The notes: a model not told the origin generated them from the sequence alone. A stretch of DNA of 64,000 nucleotides from Apostichopus japonicus (GCF_037975245.1 NC_092565.1:9282499-9346498); one strand, 5' to 3'; positions 26,234 to 38,938 are shown, counted from the stretch's first letter. Made by a program: numbers and translations.

Positions 26234-27785
26234 TCACATTTCTTTAACTTCTAGCAAAGGAACACTTTTTTCTGCAGAATCTTCTAATGCCCAGGTCCTA
26301 GTTCCTTTAGATAGCCGTGAATCTGACATTGTCCGGTGAAATTTTGGCGAGGATTTATGTCTCAGCGGTAGATGACATTCTGGATGGGTGAGTTCTGGGT
26401 AATACTGGTAGTAGCTGATGGTAGCACAAAAGATCCCTAGGATTGACCCCACTGAGACATCTATAGCAACAACAATGAGAAGAAGAAGAATACAATAATA
26501 AATGAAAAGAGTAAATAGCAACAGACTACATACAAGTATCTTCTCCATGAAAGTAAATCATTTATAAAATCACAAAATTATCAGAGTTACATGATGGGAA
26601 TGTGATTTTCTTCCTCATCTGACTTGCATGGATACTATGGAAGGCTGTAATGTTCAAATGAATATTATGTTGTGGTTATAAGAGGTACATTCTGGTGGCA
26701 GACAATGGAAAACTTAATATTGAAGAGATACAAAAATATCTTCTCCCTAACATGATGTATGCTAGATTGAATGTAAGCTATCATGACTAGCTAAACTCTC
26801 TTTTACCTCTCTTCATCTAAATACAACTCTTTTGTACAAATATGATTTTTCTCTGTGGATAAATGATTGAAATATTATCAAGATAAAAACAAAGATATTT
26901 TGACCTTTAACTTGCCCTGATGACATCATTCAATCTGCTGTTGCCAGATGCTTATCACAAAATATTATTCAATTTTTTTAAATTTCCTGTCTTTGCCATA
27001 CAAAATGCTATAAGGATGTGGTTTTATCAGTTTTAGTCACCAGAAGACCATTTAATGAAATGACAAAGTTATAGCTGGCTCTCTCGTTTATTCCCTTTTT
27101 ACCTTCAGTCTTATTCCACTTGTTTGAACTATTTCATAACACTAGGCAAGATGCCCACCAAAGATAAAAATGAAGATACCATTGAATAAAAAAACCCAAC
27201 AATATGATATTTGGTCAATTTTAAAAATATTAATCAAGAGGTTAAAGTCATTATCAATGAAGTAACTGCACCTAAGGATCATTATCATTTCATAATGTCT
27301 GTGATATTCTACAGATCAATTCAAATATGCCTGATTGCAGCAAATTGTTGTGATATGTTATTTAATCAAATATTAACTTTTCTCTTAACTGATACTTCAT
27401 TTATAACCTTCTTTAACACAATAAAGAAAGCCTACCTTGCCAGTGATGGTGATAATCCATGGTTCTAGATATGGCACATAATAGGGCAAAGAATAACGGG
27501 AAACCTGCAAGAAGGAGCCGAAGTGAATGACCCCTGTGTCGACTTTCAAAGATGTGTAGTTTACCAGCCAGGTACAGAGACAGAAATGTATATGAAGCAA
27601 AGATAACTGGAGAGAGAACAAAATGAAAAATTAAAATATCTACAAACAACAACAAAACACCAAAAAGATAATATATACATAGATACATACATATATATAT
27701 ATATATATCTATATATATATCTATATATATATATATCTATATATATATCTATATATATATATATCTATATATATATATATATATA

Positions 27786-27822
<37 letters not shown>

Positions 27823-30800
27823 TTGCCATAAACATTTAGTGAAAGATTCTGACCAGGAAAGCTGATAATATTATTTTATAACAATTTAATCCATCCAATC
27901 AGATATTTATGTCAATTTATACTAACTGTGCAATATAATAGTCTATACAACTAAGCAATATAAAGCACTTCTTCTTATCCTTGTGGCTAAAAATTAGATG
28001 GTCATTTTCCTGATGAGACAGGCAGCTTTAGTTCCATTTCCTATATATGCAAAGAAGATTAAGTTTATCTGCTGTGATGTTGTAGTGGTATTTAAAGCAT
28101 TATTTGTTCGTGATTCTCTTTTAAAATAATGTCGTCCCTTTCTCAAGACCTTAATGCAACTTTCCTATGTCGATTTATATTTGTAAGGTGTTTTTAACAC
28201 TACTGTGCAAAGTGCTGAGGCAAGAAAATATTGGGGGTCAAAACTGAAATTAATATTTCACAGTCCTTAACAGTCAGTTGGTGAAGAAAAGATGGGAGGG
28301 TGTGTCTCAGTGTAATCATTTGTAATCTTTAATATCCAAGAAATTCCTTGGAAGATTTGATAAATAGTTGCTTGGTTTGGGAGATATCCAAGTTGAAATG
28401 CCATGTCCGGAGGGCTGTCATTTCTGTTAATGCGTGATGTCATAGTGCCTATACTATCTGAAATCATCGACAAATTCTTTGTTCTCTTTTCATATTTTTT
28501 TTGCAAATTCGAAATATTGGCAGATGTTGACACCTGATTTTTTTGCCATCTTTAGGTGACATTTAAAGTTTCAATATGTCACATTCAGCACACTTGCAAC
28601 ACCATCTCCAGTACAGAAAATAAACATTGGGATAATGAAGGAAAACTTGATTATGTCATATTTTAGACTTGCTCAAAATCTTCAGCTTTGTGTATGAAGA
28701 AACATTAAATCTGATGATGTGTGATATCTCCAAATGAAAAAAGATGTTTTGATTGTCATGGAAACAACACAAAAATAACGTAGTAAACTATCTACTCAAG
28801 TTTACTGGTATTTTAGGGATATTCTTGCAAAGTCATAGTGATATGCGGGTTTATTAATTTTTCATAAACTGAGATAATGGTTTAATAGGTACAGCAAATA
28901 TGACAACTCCAAATATTGGAGAACCCGTTGCTGAGACTTGTAACCAGCAAATCTACGACGTATTCAACAGACCAGCTTCAAATTGATTTGTTGTTGGTTG
29001 TGCTGTGTTCTATTTTCTGATTAACCTGCTTCTGTGCACCTTACCTTGTGTTATCAAACAATAGCTGTTTACGCTCCACCAAATAACCATGAGCAGTTCT
29101 AACATAATCTCAAACACAAATTTCACACACAAATGGTGACAAAGGTTGGGTTTTCACTGGAGGATATATTGCATAGCATAGTAGATTGTGATTCGGCTGG
29201 TATGCAACCCTTGTTACTGACAGAAATGTACATATAGCTGGTATTAACCAAAACAAGATCATCTTTGTGAAAGTAGATTTCACTGAGATAGAGATATCAG
29301 TAGACCTTTTCCACCGTATACAGAATACAGAATCTATAGTTTGCTGTTTGTCTATGCATGCTGGAATAAACCTGGTAAACTTTGACTATACGTTATACAG
29401 AATCTACAGTTTGCTGTTTGTCTATACACATGACTTCTTGGTATATGTTTCATGGTTACCTTCTATCATAATTACCATCATTTGCACATTGTATTATATA
29501 GTGACCAAAGACATACAGAAATTACAGGAAAAAACATTCAGATACCAAACCTCCAGTATGCGACTGTGTAAAGTATATATACCTCCAGTATGAAACTAAC
29601 TATAATTATAACTTCCATCCTGTAACTAGTGATAATTATGGTACAAGTTTACCCATTTCAGAATGTTTCAAAGTTGGAACCAATATAAATCTGACCTTTA
29701 AAGTATACACAATATTTCAGACAAGTATATACATATACATACATGATGAATGCCCACTGGGGAAACTCTTCTGCCCTTCATAAATAACCTCTTCAATTCC
29801 ATTGCATGAGGTAGCTGCAGTAATAATAGTTGGCACTTTGGGCACACCGTTGGGAAAACATCTCTCTAGAAAGTCCGGTCTTGGTCTGCGAAGAAAAGAC
29901 AAGGATTTACTTGATGATCAACTGGTGGTATATACAGGAATAACTTTTCAGTCCAAGTTCCCACCACTTGACTTAGCTAGAGATACAGTACATAATTTGG
30001 GACACATTAACACGCACTGAGACGCAGACACAACAGACATCAAATCAAGGAAACGAGGACATGTGTAGTCATGGTGACAAATGTAGAGCGAAGAAAAGCA
30101 AGGGATGAAAGGTGACCTATGACCTAAAGACTACTGTACAAGTGCTGTTGCTAATGCTCCACAATGGGCTGTGGGATACCTAGTTGAGTACAAATTACAG
30201 ACTATCAGTATTGGAGATCTAGTTATAAATTTTCAAGAGAACTTTCCTGGAGGTTTGAACTATCCCAATCATTCTGAGATATTGGAGAGAGTACGAATAG
30301 ACAATGAAATGTGTCAGTGTTATGATGAAAAAGCTTTCAGGGTGGCAATGAAATGACTGTTAAAATTTGAGAATGAGTGAGTGATTATTGTATCTTCTGA
30401 CACATGTAGTGGCTATACTGATGGCACTTTAAAGCTACAGTTTGGACTGAATTGACCACAATCTAGTGGTAGCATATTCTCACCATAAAGAAAAGAAAAG
30501 GTACCTAAATACATAATCTGTTAAGTTTAGCAACTTAAGAAAAGGAAGAGTGAATAACGACACTTTTGCAATGAACCTGTGGAAGGGAACGATTTCTGCT
30601 TGGGATTAAACTGTGAATAACAAGTTATAAGGAAGAACAGCCGCATTGCTTTAAAACCATGTGTGGATCAGCTACCAATATTGAGCAGTATCCAGTTGTG
30701 TACAAATATTAGGTGACTCGGTCAGAATTACGAACAGTTACAACCTATTACAAACATAAAATCATCTACATTCCCTCCTCCAGCCTGGAGGAAACGTTGA

Positions 30801-33671
30801 GGAAAGAACAAAAGGAAGGAATGGTGAAATAAAAGCACATTACGATCTTCTCTGCCTATAGTATATACCAAATTTGTCTACACACAGGAAAGTAGTGTTG
30901 GCCATTTGAGCACTTGTTCTTACAATCATATGGTGGCTGGTCAATTAATTAGGTGCACTCAAGGATGAAACCTAATGGCAGTACTTGGGGTAGTTTATGC
31001 TATCAAGTTACAAATTATACATGCTCGAGTGAATTTGAGGACTTGGCAGGCTTGACCATCATGTACAGCAACACTGAAAGCGACTAAATCATAAAGGAGT
31101 CTTTCATAGGGATAATAAGTAAACTTAACTGAGTTACCAAAGCAAAATATACATGTTAAACTTCCGTTTTGCAATATCTGCTTGAAATGGACCAAGCTCT
31201 CTATGGGATGAGAGGTTTCCCTGTGAAGTCCTCTAATAGACATCAAGAGTAGGCAGTCTCATGCTTAGAACTATGTAATCAAACACCTAAATATCATCAG
31301 GAACATTGAAGACAAAATGGTGATAAATAGTATTCATAACGTTAGAAAAATGTGAGAGAGTCAAGTGCCGTACAGCTTACCTGCCGACTAACAGCTTCAT
31401 AGCATTAGTGAGGGCACAATTTATACCAAAACCCAAAGAGAGAGCTGTAAAATAAATGAGAAAAAAAAATGGAAACTTTAGATGCTAGAGGTAAGTGGTT
31501 ATTAGTTCTGGTTTATCTGCTTTAAGAAATTTGCATAAACAGAAGAAAGTCAGATAGCTAAAGGAGCCAAACTTAGGTCAAAGTTTGAGAAAAACCCTTT
31601 TAATAATTGTTGAGAGTTACATGAAATTGTGAAATATTTTTTAGAAAATGGCCAATTTTTCCAGCATTTGACACACCTATTTTTTTATTTGTTTTTTCAC
31701 AACATATATACAACAAATGAAGAGAATACAGAGAGTTATGGAATGTGAAAGGAAGTGTATCAAGAAACCCTTGTGTGCTTATCTAGTGATACACTCCCTG
31801 TACATAGAGTACACAATTGGCTTACCAAAAAGAATTAAGAAAAGAACTATCAACAATGATGAAGATGATTTGATAAATGGAAAAATACTTTACCAAGGGT
31901 GGCTTGTTTCGCATCAACTAGATGACGTTTTAAACCAGATGTAATAATTATGACAGCCATTGGTACCACTGAAACCAAGACCTATAAGGATAAAACAAGA
32001 AGAAAAATTATATAAGTTGAACAATGCATTAACTTGACTTAAAATGGTGATGAACGAGGAGATAATATTGAATCGTAATCGAACACAAAACTCTTGCAAG
32101 TGATAAACGACTCAAATCTCCATCAGCCAAATCCAGATTCAGAAGGCAAAAGAGCAATAAGACACCGATGTGTCTTTCCTTCGATCGAAACAAACACTTT
32201 TGACACTCACAAGCCTGATCACAGATTGCAGTGTGATTGCGACGAAGATTGAGTGACCTCTGACCTATTTTAGTGGCTTCTTTGGGGTGTGTCATAACTG
32301 GCATGTCCATAACAATAAGGTACATCATTAATGGTTTAATTCTGGCATGTGTTTTTCCTCTCCTTCTTGAGGCAAGGGAAGATGATTATTGTACGTGTTA
32401 TAGATGTCTACCACATTAAGATTTCAGATGATGGTGGGACATCTTTCTTTCACTGTTCTTTTGGAGAATTTTCTTTTGGAGGCTCCAATGAAGCAGCTAC
32501 TTCTTTACAAAAGCTTTTCGATGACATTGATATTATTATTTAATAATGGCATGGTGTCTCTCCCCTCACATCTGTTTTGGGGAGGGGGTTTAACATTATT
32601 ATTGCTGTGCCATTATCATATAGCTATATTACAGTAGGGTTATTATGCTGGAGACTTTGATTGGATGTTTGTTCCTGTAACAGCTCTACAAGGGGTATAT
32701 TTGTGTCTCACAGGATTAAACTGATCATGGTTTAGTGTCTCCTAAACAGTTTGGTGAATACAAGATGTGATGGTCAGAAAATAAGAAAGAAAATAATCAT
32801 AATCACAGAGAAAACAAAACACTTGTCACTCACATACAGTGAATTTGTAGATACATAGGAATCTGTACGAGGGTTGTTGTAGAGCCACCATTCTTCTGGT
32901 TGAATGATTCTTTGAAATGGTTTCATTTTATCTGTAAACCTTCAATGAGAAGCAGAAAATATTTTATAGTCATATTTTTTTTATTCAAAACTCTCATGTA
33001 CCATTCTTTGCTAATATCCCAAGAAGAACCATTCCCCCAAATTATGGGACACACAATCTAACAGTGCGTGAAAGAAAAAGTATTGGTTGATGGCGAGATA
33101 TTTCCAGACGTCGTTAATTTTATCCAAATTTAGACCTGATTGCTGCATCCTAGCTATTAAAACACTTAACCTAGCTTGTCATTAACTTTGACATAATCTC
33201 CCATCTATGTAAAATATGGATTCATCTTCAAAATATTGCAAAACAGTTTCAAACATGATTCAGGCTATTCTTACATTGAAGTTGCTGGTGTGTATACATA
33301 TACAGCGGGTCACAGGAGATGGATGTAATGAACGAAATATTTGTATAATGTGTACAATGATTGACGGAATGCGTACAATTATTACAATGATTGGTATAAT
33401 GTAAACAATTATCAGGATAATGTGCAAAATGAATATGAATGCATAATGAGTACAAATATCAACAAATTGAGTACAATGATTGGTATATGAATACAATTAA
33501 GGGTATAATGAGCGAAATGTATCATGAGCACAGGTATTCTATTGTACTGAACAATGGCTTGTATGACTCATTAAATCAAAATATTCCTTACACAAATGCT
33601 ACAAACAGCAGTATCCTTAAGAGGATTTCCACAGCCATGGAATCAAGGAAGGAAGACTTTCCAAAGGCCAT
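26234..33671 (-). CDS. PLPP4/5-like: Phospholipid phosphatase, PLPP4/PLPP5 type (7 exons)
   Basis: Exons on the minus strand are 33671-33592, 32939-32834, 31981-31894, 31444-31381, 29885-29743, 27606-27436 and 26460-26234. All junctions are GT-AG and in phase, giving 292 aa. It is a membrane PAP2-superfamily enzyme expected to remove phosphate from lipid phosphates such as phosphatidate and diacylglycerol pyrophosphate. All catalytic motifs are present: C1 is KX6RP (K108, R115, P116 in KLLVGRPRPD), C2 is PSGH (155-158), and C3 is SRX5HX3D (S207, R208, H214, D218). [16 protein letters not shown] is the family's N-terminal signature, and hydrophobic segments fit six membrane spans. The loop between C1 and C2 is about six residues longer than in vertebrates. 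The start is ambiguous: ATG 33671 has A at -3 and G at +4, and an in-frame ATG at 33638 would give 281 aa. It branches near PLPP4/5; which paralogue cannot be told. Confidence 0.94.
27690..27820. repeat. (AT)n/(CTAT)n microsatellite
   Basis: About 130 bp of TA dinucleotides interrupted at intervals by C. The array starts 83 bp upstream of the exon 6 acceptor of the PLPP-like gene (on that gene's strand), so length change could alter the distance to the branch-point region. Confidence 0.95.
33280..33520. repeat. Degenerate GTACAATGATTGGTATAATG repeat
   Basis: Imperfect copies of a roughly 18-bp motif (ACAATGATTGGTATAATG and variants such as ACAATTATCAGGATAATG) fill about 240 bp in intron 1 of the PLPP-like gene, ending about 70 bp from its first exon. 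Isoleucine- and histidine-rich minus-strand frames here are repeat translations. Confidence 0.65.
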
Positions 33672-36309
33672 GTTTTGATATCTTGGGTAACTTTCCTCTT
33701 CAATGTATCATCCACTATCCAGATTTATCTTGCTCCTGTTATACAAAAAGAAATAAAGATAAAAAAACCCCCATAATCATAGATATATCACCATAATTAT
33801 ACAGAAGGCCAGTTTACTTCTGTGGATTAAATTCAAATTCAAAGTTATTATAGTTCTCATCTTTTGGGTCTATGTAATGTTCCTTGTCTTAAAATCATGA
33901 AAATAAAACTGTGCATGGTTTTGTGAACCATACCTGCTTTTTTGCATAGTTTTAATTTTTTCTTTTGACAGTCCCATTAGTCTCCATAAGAGGTTCACAG
34001 TAAATTTTGTAAAGTAACATCAACACTTATATGACAGTAGTTATCTCACTGGCCCACCACCATCCAATGTAAACTGTAGGAATGCTGCTCTTTGAGAATG
34101 ATATATCGGTAATTTTAGCTTTTTATGTCATATGTATATTGTTCGGATACATTAAAAATGTGTATTAGTTTGCCCTCTTAGCGGTCCCTGGAAATTCTCA
34201 GAATCAGCTCGCATTCCAAGGACTCTCCAGAATGAGCCCGAAGTTTCTAGAACTTTAACTGCACTGTGTATTAGTAAATCACTCCTGCGGAGATCATGCA
34301 TGAAACATCCAGACCGTGTGCTTCTTCTATCTATAGAAATCGTTCAACGAGAGAATGCCAGAAATATCCAGAACAAAGGTGAACTGGTATATAGATGCTT
34401 GGATCTTCACACAAGCAAGAGAGAGATTAACATAAACCTACAGGAGACTGTCATATTCCTTTTCCTTTACTGTGAAGGTGACTTAAGGAGAATTACATTT
34501 GATTGAAACCAAAAAATGACACTACTTTTCCATTTTTGTCTACCTGAGTACTTGAGTTATTTGCATGCTTTTCCTGTTGCTAGTCCGTAACAATATGGTT
34601 TGATATACCATACCCGTTCTAAACTCCACAATGTTCCAGTCTGCTGCACATATTGATAGACCAAATATCCATGACAATACCACTTGTATTTGGTATCAGT
34701 TTCTCTTTCCAGACAATCACATATTTCAAATTCTCACAAACTTACATTTTCAAGTACATCTACAGTAAAGTTGGTACTGTATACTTGTCACATTCTATTT
34801 CACAATGAACTGGTTGGTCAACTTTTACACTGACCAATGAAAAAACTTATCATCGAAGGACTAATATATAAATCTGAGAACAAAATGCAGAGTAAGTTAC
34901 AAGACACATATTGGTCCAACTCACATCTCTGGTCATTCGTTACAAATTACTGACATACAAATTTGTGTTAGATAAATACGTAAATTTTATTCTGAAAGAA
35001 TATTACACAGTAATTTGTGGCACAGAACAAATCAACTCAAGTCACTTGTTTACTCTTCACTGTTGTGTTGTTCACTCATGCAAGTAGGACAGCTGTTCAA
35101 TTTGAAATTATGTTAATTCTGATCAAGCCACATGATCATTCAACTGCCAATCAACAAATGATATCACCGGCCAGCAAGGGGAATAATACATTGTTTAAAT
35201 TTTGAAGACTGAACTTCATCCTTTATGAGGTACCATATGTGTGGTTTCTGGATAAATTATTCCCTGTGGCAGAACTGTGGTTTTCTAAGCTTATTGTATA
35301 TATACAGACTAATACAGTATACAATGACTGGAGTTTTAAAGAAAGCTAAAACAACTTGTGGGTTTAGTATTTACAAATTGTGTGGCAGTTTTTTGTAATT
35401 AATGATTTCATTTCTCACAAAATAATGAAATAGAGTATTCTTCCATGCACAAAGACTCTGTCAGTTATCGTTGCATTTGCATGCTGGATAAATCATTCCC
35501 TGACCATTGCATGAATGACATGATAGGTTTCTGTTGTCCATGTTATGTAAGGATTAAGTGATCTATGACCTGTGACAGCTTTGAGTACTCCAAATGAAGG
35601 CAATTAAGTAGTTAAACTGTTGTCGATTTACTCTCTGAATTTGTGGATAAGGAAATAGGGAACAGCATTATCTTATGTATTTCTCTTTTCGGTACACACG
35701 TAATAATACACATCTATATACAGATACAACACATGCTCCGTGATCACATATGGCAATTACAGCAATGCTTGTATCAAACAAAAACAACATAGAAACACAT
35801 ACAAATTACCTACTGTAGTGATGCAATTTTCACATCGCCTGAATGGCGTTGAGCAACGTTTTGTCAATGTTTGGATCGCTAACGCTATGCCCATCCTGCT
35901 ACAATTGGTTAATTTAGGATTAGCCTAGAAGTTAGGCTACGGTCTAGGACTAACTAAGTTAGGGTATAGCTACCCATTTCAAGCTGTCCTAATCCCAGCA
36001 ATCAAACCACAGTAAAATATTAATTACTTTATTAAAGGCAAGAAAAAACAATTGTGAGATCAGCATAATTATAACTTTTCAGCCATCCACAGAAAAAAAT
36101 GATGGCAAGTAATTTTGTACTGTAATGTTTATTGTCGATTCGTGAAACCCATCCACATAGCGGTCTACTTAGCTAATAATTCACAGGGTTGAAACCTTAG
36201 CCTACCAGTACCACAAAGTAAGCTACTCCTAACGTTGCATGCAATTTTTTATTGTTGACATTAACCTTAAGTACAAAAATATGAGGTGAGAACTGCCTGT
36301 GTATTTCAC
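33672..36309. other. Upstream region of the PLPP-like gene
   Basis: No coding exon was recognised. The region should contain the promoter or 5' UTR introns of the minus-strand phosphatase gene. A perfect three-unit heat-shock-element match lies at 34240-34252. The rest is AT-rich with scattered short frames that show no homology to known families. Confidence 0.45.
34240..34252. promoter_or_regulatory. Perfect heat-shock-element match
   Basis: GAAGTTTCTAGAA is three alternating GAA/TTC pentamer cores with exact spacing, the consensus for trimeric heat shock factor. It lies about 570 bp upstream of the likely start codon of the minus-strand PLPP-like gene. Nine fixed bases in 64 kb give a fair chance of a random hit, so this is only a candidate. 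Confidence 0.3.
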
Positions 36310-36404
36310 CAGTAATTTTTGGCTTTTCGGAATAGGCCTGCAGGCTGGTGTCCCGTCTGGTCGCAATCGGCAACTTCCACAGGGTACCCCAGGCTCAGAT
36401 TTTG
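36310..36404 (-). other. Possible minus-strand exon of unknown transcript
   Basis: A GC-richer block is bounded on the minus strand by a good acceptor (CTTGTCGTTGCAG) and a donor (TTACTG then GTGAAA). One frame is open across all 95 bp and holds PCGSC followed by a further Cys 12 residues on. A second donor-like site (CATTGCAG then GTATGT) lies upstream near 36467, but the frame joining the two has no start codon. It could be a 5' UTR exon of the PLPP-like gene, a separate non-coding RNA, or chance. No homology is recognised. Confidence 0.25.
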
Positions 36405-37179
36405 CTGCAACGACAAGACAGATGTATACATTTCTGTGTATAAATAATATTTCTGTGCTACATACCTGCAATGAGCTCATTTTGAAATTCGCAACAAAAT
36501 CAAACCGTAACTCGTAAGTGAGAAATGTCATCCAATTTCAGTGACCAGCCCACCATGTTCTCGTCGTTCAGTTGAGCAGAAGAGAGAAGTCTTAAATATT
36601 AAGGAAGGTTTTGAATGGGTAAATGTCCAGTGATATTTAACTAAGTTTCATGCGAAGATTAATTTTACAATAGGTGACATCGGAGTCGTTCCTAGTCAGT
36701 TACTGTTGTAACCTGTTATGCGAGATACGCACGACAGAGGTACATGATAAGAAAGGCAAAACAATCTCATGTTTACCTCAGTCAATGGTATGTCACCAGC
36801 GATGTTTGGTAACCAGATTTACTAAACTGTTGACGAATAAAGTCATCTTTACAGTAGGCTAATAGTTTGGTCGTTCAGACCAACCATTTGATTAGTGTAG
36901 AGGCTAATAGTAATACTAATGGGGATATTAAATTTATTTTGTCGATTTGTGAAGCTAGTTAATAGGCAGTTATTACCTCAAGTAGTAAAATGGTAAACTT
37001 CATAGCTTTTCAACATTTTCTCTCATCCAAAACATTTATAGATCTTGGGCCTATAGGTATCATCCAAAGGCTATCTGCCATCTGGCTTAAAAGTATTGTC
37101 CAAGATTAAAATCTAATTTATGAAAGTAAAAAAATTGAAGGCAACTACCTACTGTAGAACTTGTTTCATATAAATCAGG

Positions 37180-37356
37180 TCAAAATGATCTTTCCATGTT
37201 AAAGGCATTGAAGACTCGCCCCAAGCCGTGTGCGGCCATCTGAAAAAGTAAACTTTCTATTGCTTGCAAGTGACGTTTTGTTTGTGTCACCACAAAATGC
37301 AGACAGAAATGAACCCGTAATACCTTGTTATCTTTGGCTGGACCTGAGATGTCCAT
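37180..37356 (-). CDS. Candidate small ORF divergent to ANAPC10
   Basis: On the minus strand, ATG at 37356 opens MDISGPAKDNK. It is followed by a plausible 84-bp intron (donor AAG/GTATTA at 37324, acceptor TTTACTTTTTCAG ending at 37240) and then MAAHGLGRVFNAFNMERSF and a stop at 37180. Spliced, the peptide is 30 aa; unspliced, the frame stays open for 58 aa because the intron is a multiple of three without stops. Position suggests a transcript sharing a bidirectional promoter with ANAPC10. It could also be 5' UTR sequence of the PLPP-like gene. No family is recognised, so coding status is uncertain. Confidence 0.25.
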   Translation of the reverse strand: MDISGPAKDNKVLRVHFCLHFVVTQTKRHLQAIESLLFQMAAHGLGRVFNAFNMERSF

Positions 37357-37931
37357 CGTTATATCGTTTATACACTGTGCTGTGAGTATTGACCGCAGCT
37401 GTATGTACTGACTGTACACTAGTGTCTAATTACCGATGGTAGCAAGCTGTGTGTGTATTTTCTGGGATCGATGGTGGTGTCTAACACTTCTGTTACACCT
37501 CATTCGAAATAAGGTCAGATTACCGGCATTAGACGTTGTCTTTGCGCGAGTCTTCACACCCTTTAAATACAGAATTATAGTTTGTAGTTGTATACAATCA
37601 CGTTTTATGTTTAAGCTGTTTCTAGTACAAATGGAAGGCCAAACAGGTAAAATTGAAATTAGTCTGAGCCTTTTAACAAATTTGATGATATTTCCTAGTC
37701 GTCTTACATTGAGTGACTAATTGCATAGATGTTAAATAACAGAGTACAGCAGCTCAAAAGGTTTTGTAGACCAGGGCATTCTTATCCTAAGGGATCAGAG
37801 CTGAGAGCAACTATACAGTAGTAGAAGACACCCAAAGCCAAGAAAGTGACCTACAACAACAGGTCAAGAAGTATACTTAATTATCTCTGTATTAAGCTTT
37901 TATACATGTACAGTGCCATTTCTTTTTGTAG
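37357..37931. promoter_or_regulatory. Probable promoter / 5' UTR region of ANAPC10
   Basis: This is the gap between the divergent small ORF and the ANAPC10 coding start. It should contain the transcription start and a 5' UTR intron, since a good acceptor (CATTTCTTTTTGTAG) ends at 37931. A donor-like site after ATGGAAGGCCAAACAG near 37646 may end the first non-coding exon; joined to the next exon that ATG runs into a stop, so it is not the real start. Confidence 0.4.
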
Positions 37932-37959
37932 TTGCTTGAGATATTACAGTGGTTATAAA

Positions 37960-38938
37960 ATGACTTCAACTGGAATAAGTCAGAAGGAGTTGGATGAGTA
38001 TACATCTGGACTACAAGAGATTGGAGAGCAAGCTGTCTGGTCTCTTTCTTCCTGCAAACCTGGCTTTGGGATTAAACAATTACGAGACAATAGCACAGGT
38101 GAATTTACATGAGATAACAGTAAAGAACTTAAAAAATTATTTGGTTTGTTCAGAGCTAGTTCCTACAGTATCATTGTAAGTAAATTTAGTTAGTAGAACT
38201 ACATTGCAACTCTGCATTATGCAAGCAGATAGACAAAGTGCTAGTTCCTCAAGTATCATTGTAATAGTGAATGAATGAATGCTAGAATTCATATCAAATT
38301 AGAACGCCATGTAAACAATATAGACTTTTCTGGCTCACTCCACTCACTTCTTGGACAAATTTAACTCACTCGCTATTGGAATTTTGAGCAAATTATATGG
38401 CAAGTAATCACTTTCTGGTTTTATTTTTAACGTTGAAACTCTCCAGATGTTTTGTATAGAATCAAATTTATGCAGCCAGCTACTTTAAGCAGTGAGAAAT
38501 TAATTATGTTGCTTTTTGTATATTCTAGATACTTACTGGCAATCAGATGGGACTCAGCCTCATCTAGTTAACATCCAATTCAGAAGGAAGACCACAATCA
38601 ACTGCATCGCTATCTACGCCGACTTCAAATCGGACGAAAGTTATACCCCAAACAAGGTCTCCATACGAGCAGGTAACAATTTCCATGACCTGCAGGAAAT
38701 CGAAACAAGGGAAATAGGGGAACCATGCGGCTGGATCTGCATAGACTTGAAAAATTCCAACGGCAGTACTTTACGGACATTCATGCTGCAGGTTGCTGCC
38801 TTGTCTAACCATCAGAATGGCAGAGACACTCACATGCGACAGATTAAAGTGTTTGGCAAAAGGAAAGAACAGTTCTCTGTTACGAAAATGCCAACTTTCA
38901 CTTCCAAAGAGTTTTCTGTTTTCAGCTCCGTCAGATAA
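37960..38938 (+). CDS. ANAPC10: Anaphase-promoting complex subunit 10 (2 coding exons)
   Basis: Coding exons 37960-38098 and 38529-38938 join in phase 1 to give 182 aa (human 185). APC10 is the DOC-domain subunit of the APC/C ubiquitin ligase. With a CDC20/CDH1 coactivator it forms the receptor for D-box degrons and makes substrate binding processive. The whole DOC beta-sandwich is present: AVWSLSSCKPGFGIKQLRD (residues 25-43), TYWQSDGTQPHLVNIQFRRK in exon 2, YADFKSDESYTPNK and NHQNGRDTHMRQIKVFGKRK. The C-terminus is ...SSVR where vertebrates have an Ile-Arg tail that docks on a TPR subunit (CDC27/APC3); here it is Val-Arg. The start is supported by human alignment and by a splice acceptor 28 bp upstream. 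Both splice sites are canonical. Confidence 0.97.

Noticed and set aside
28267-28533. Minus-strand frame [18 protein letters not shown], possible extra exon
   Set aside because: It lies in a PLPP intron where exons 5 and 6 already join in phase, and no family match is seen.
29267-29593. 108-codon plus-strand frame
   Set aside because: It contains an internal repeat, is antisense within a PLPP intron and has no recognisable domain.
36299-36531. Minus-strand frame MTFLTYELRFDFVANFKMSSLQ as first exon of the PLPP-like gene
   Set aside because: Its phase does not fit the second exon, whereas ATG 33671/33638 joins exactly and matches the family N-terminus.
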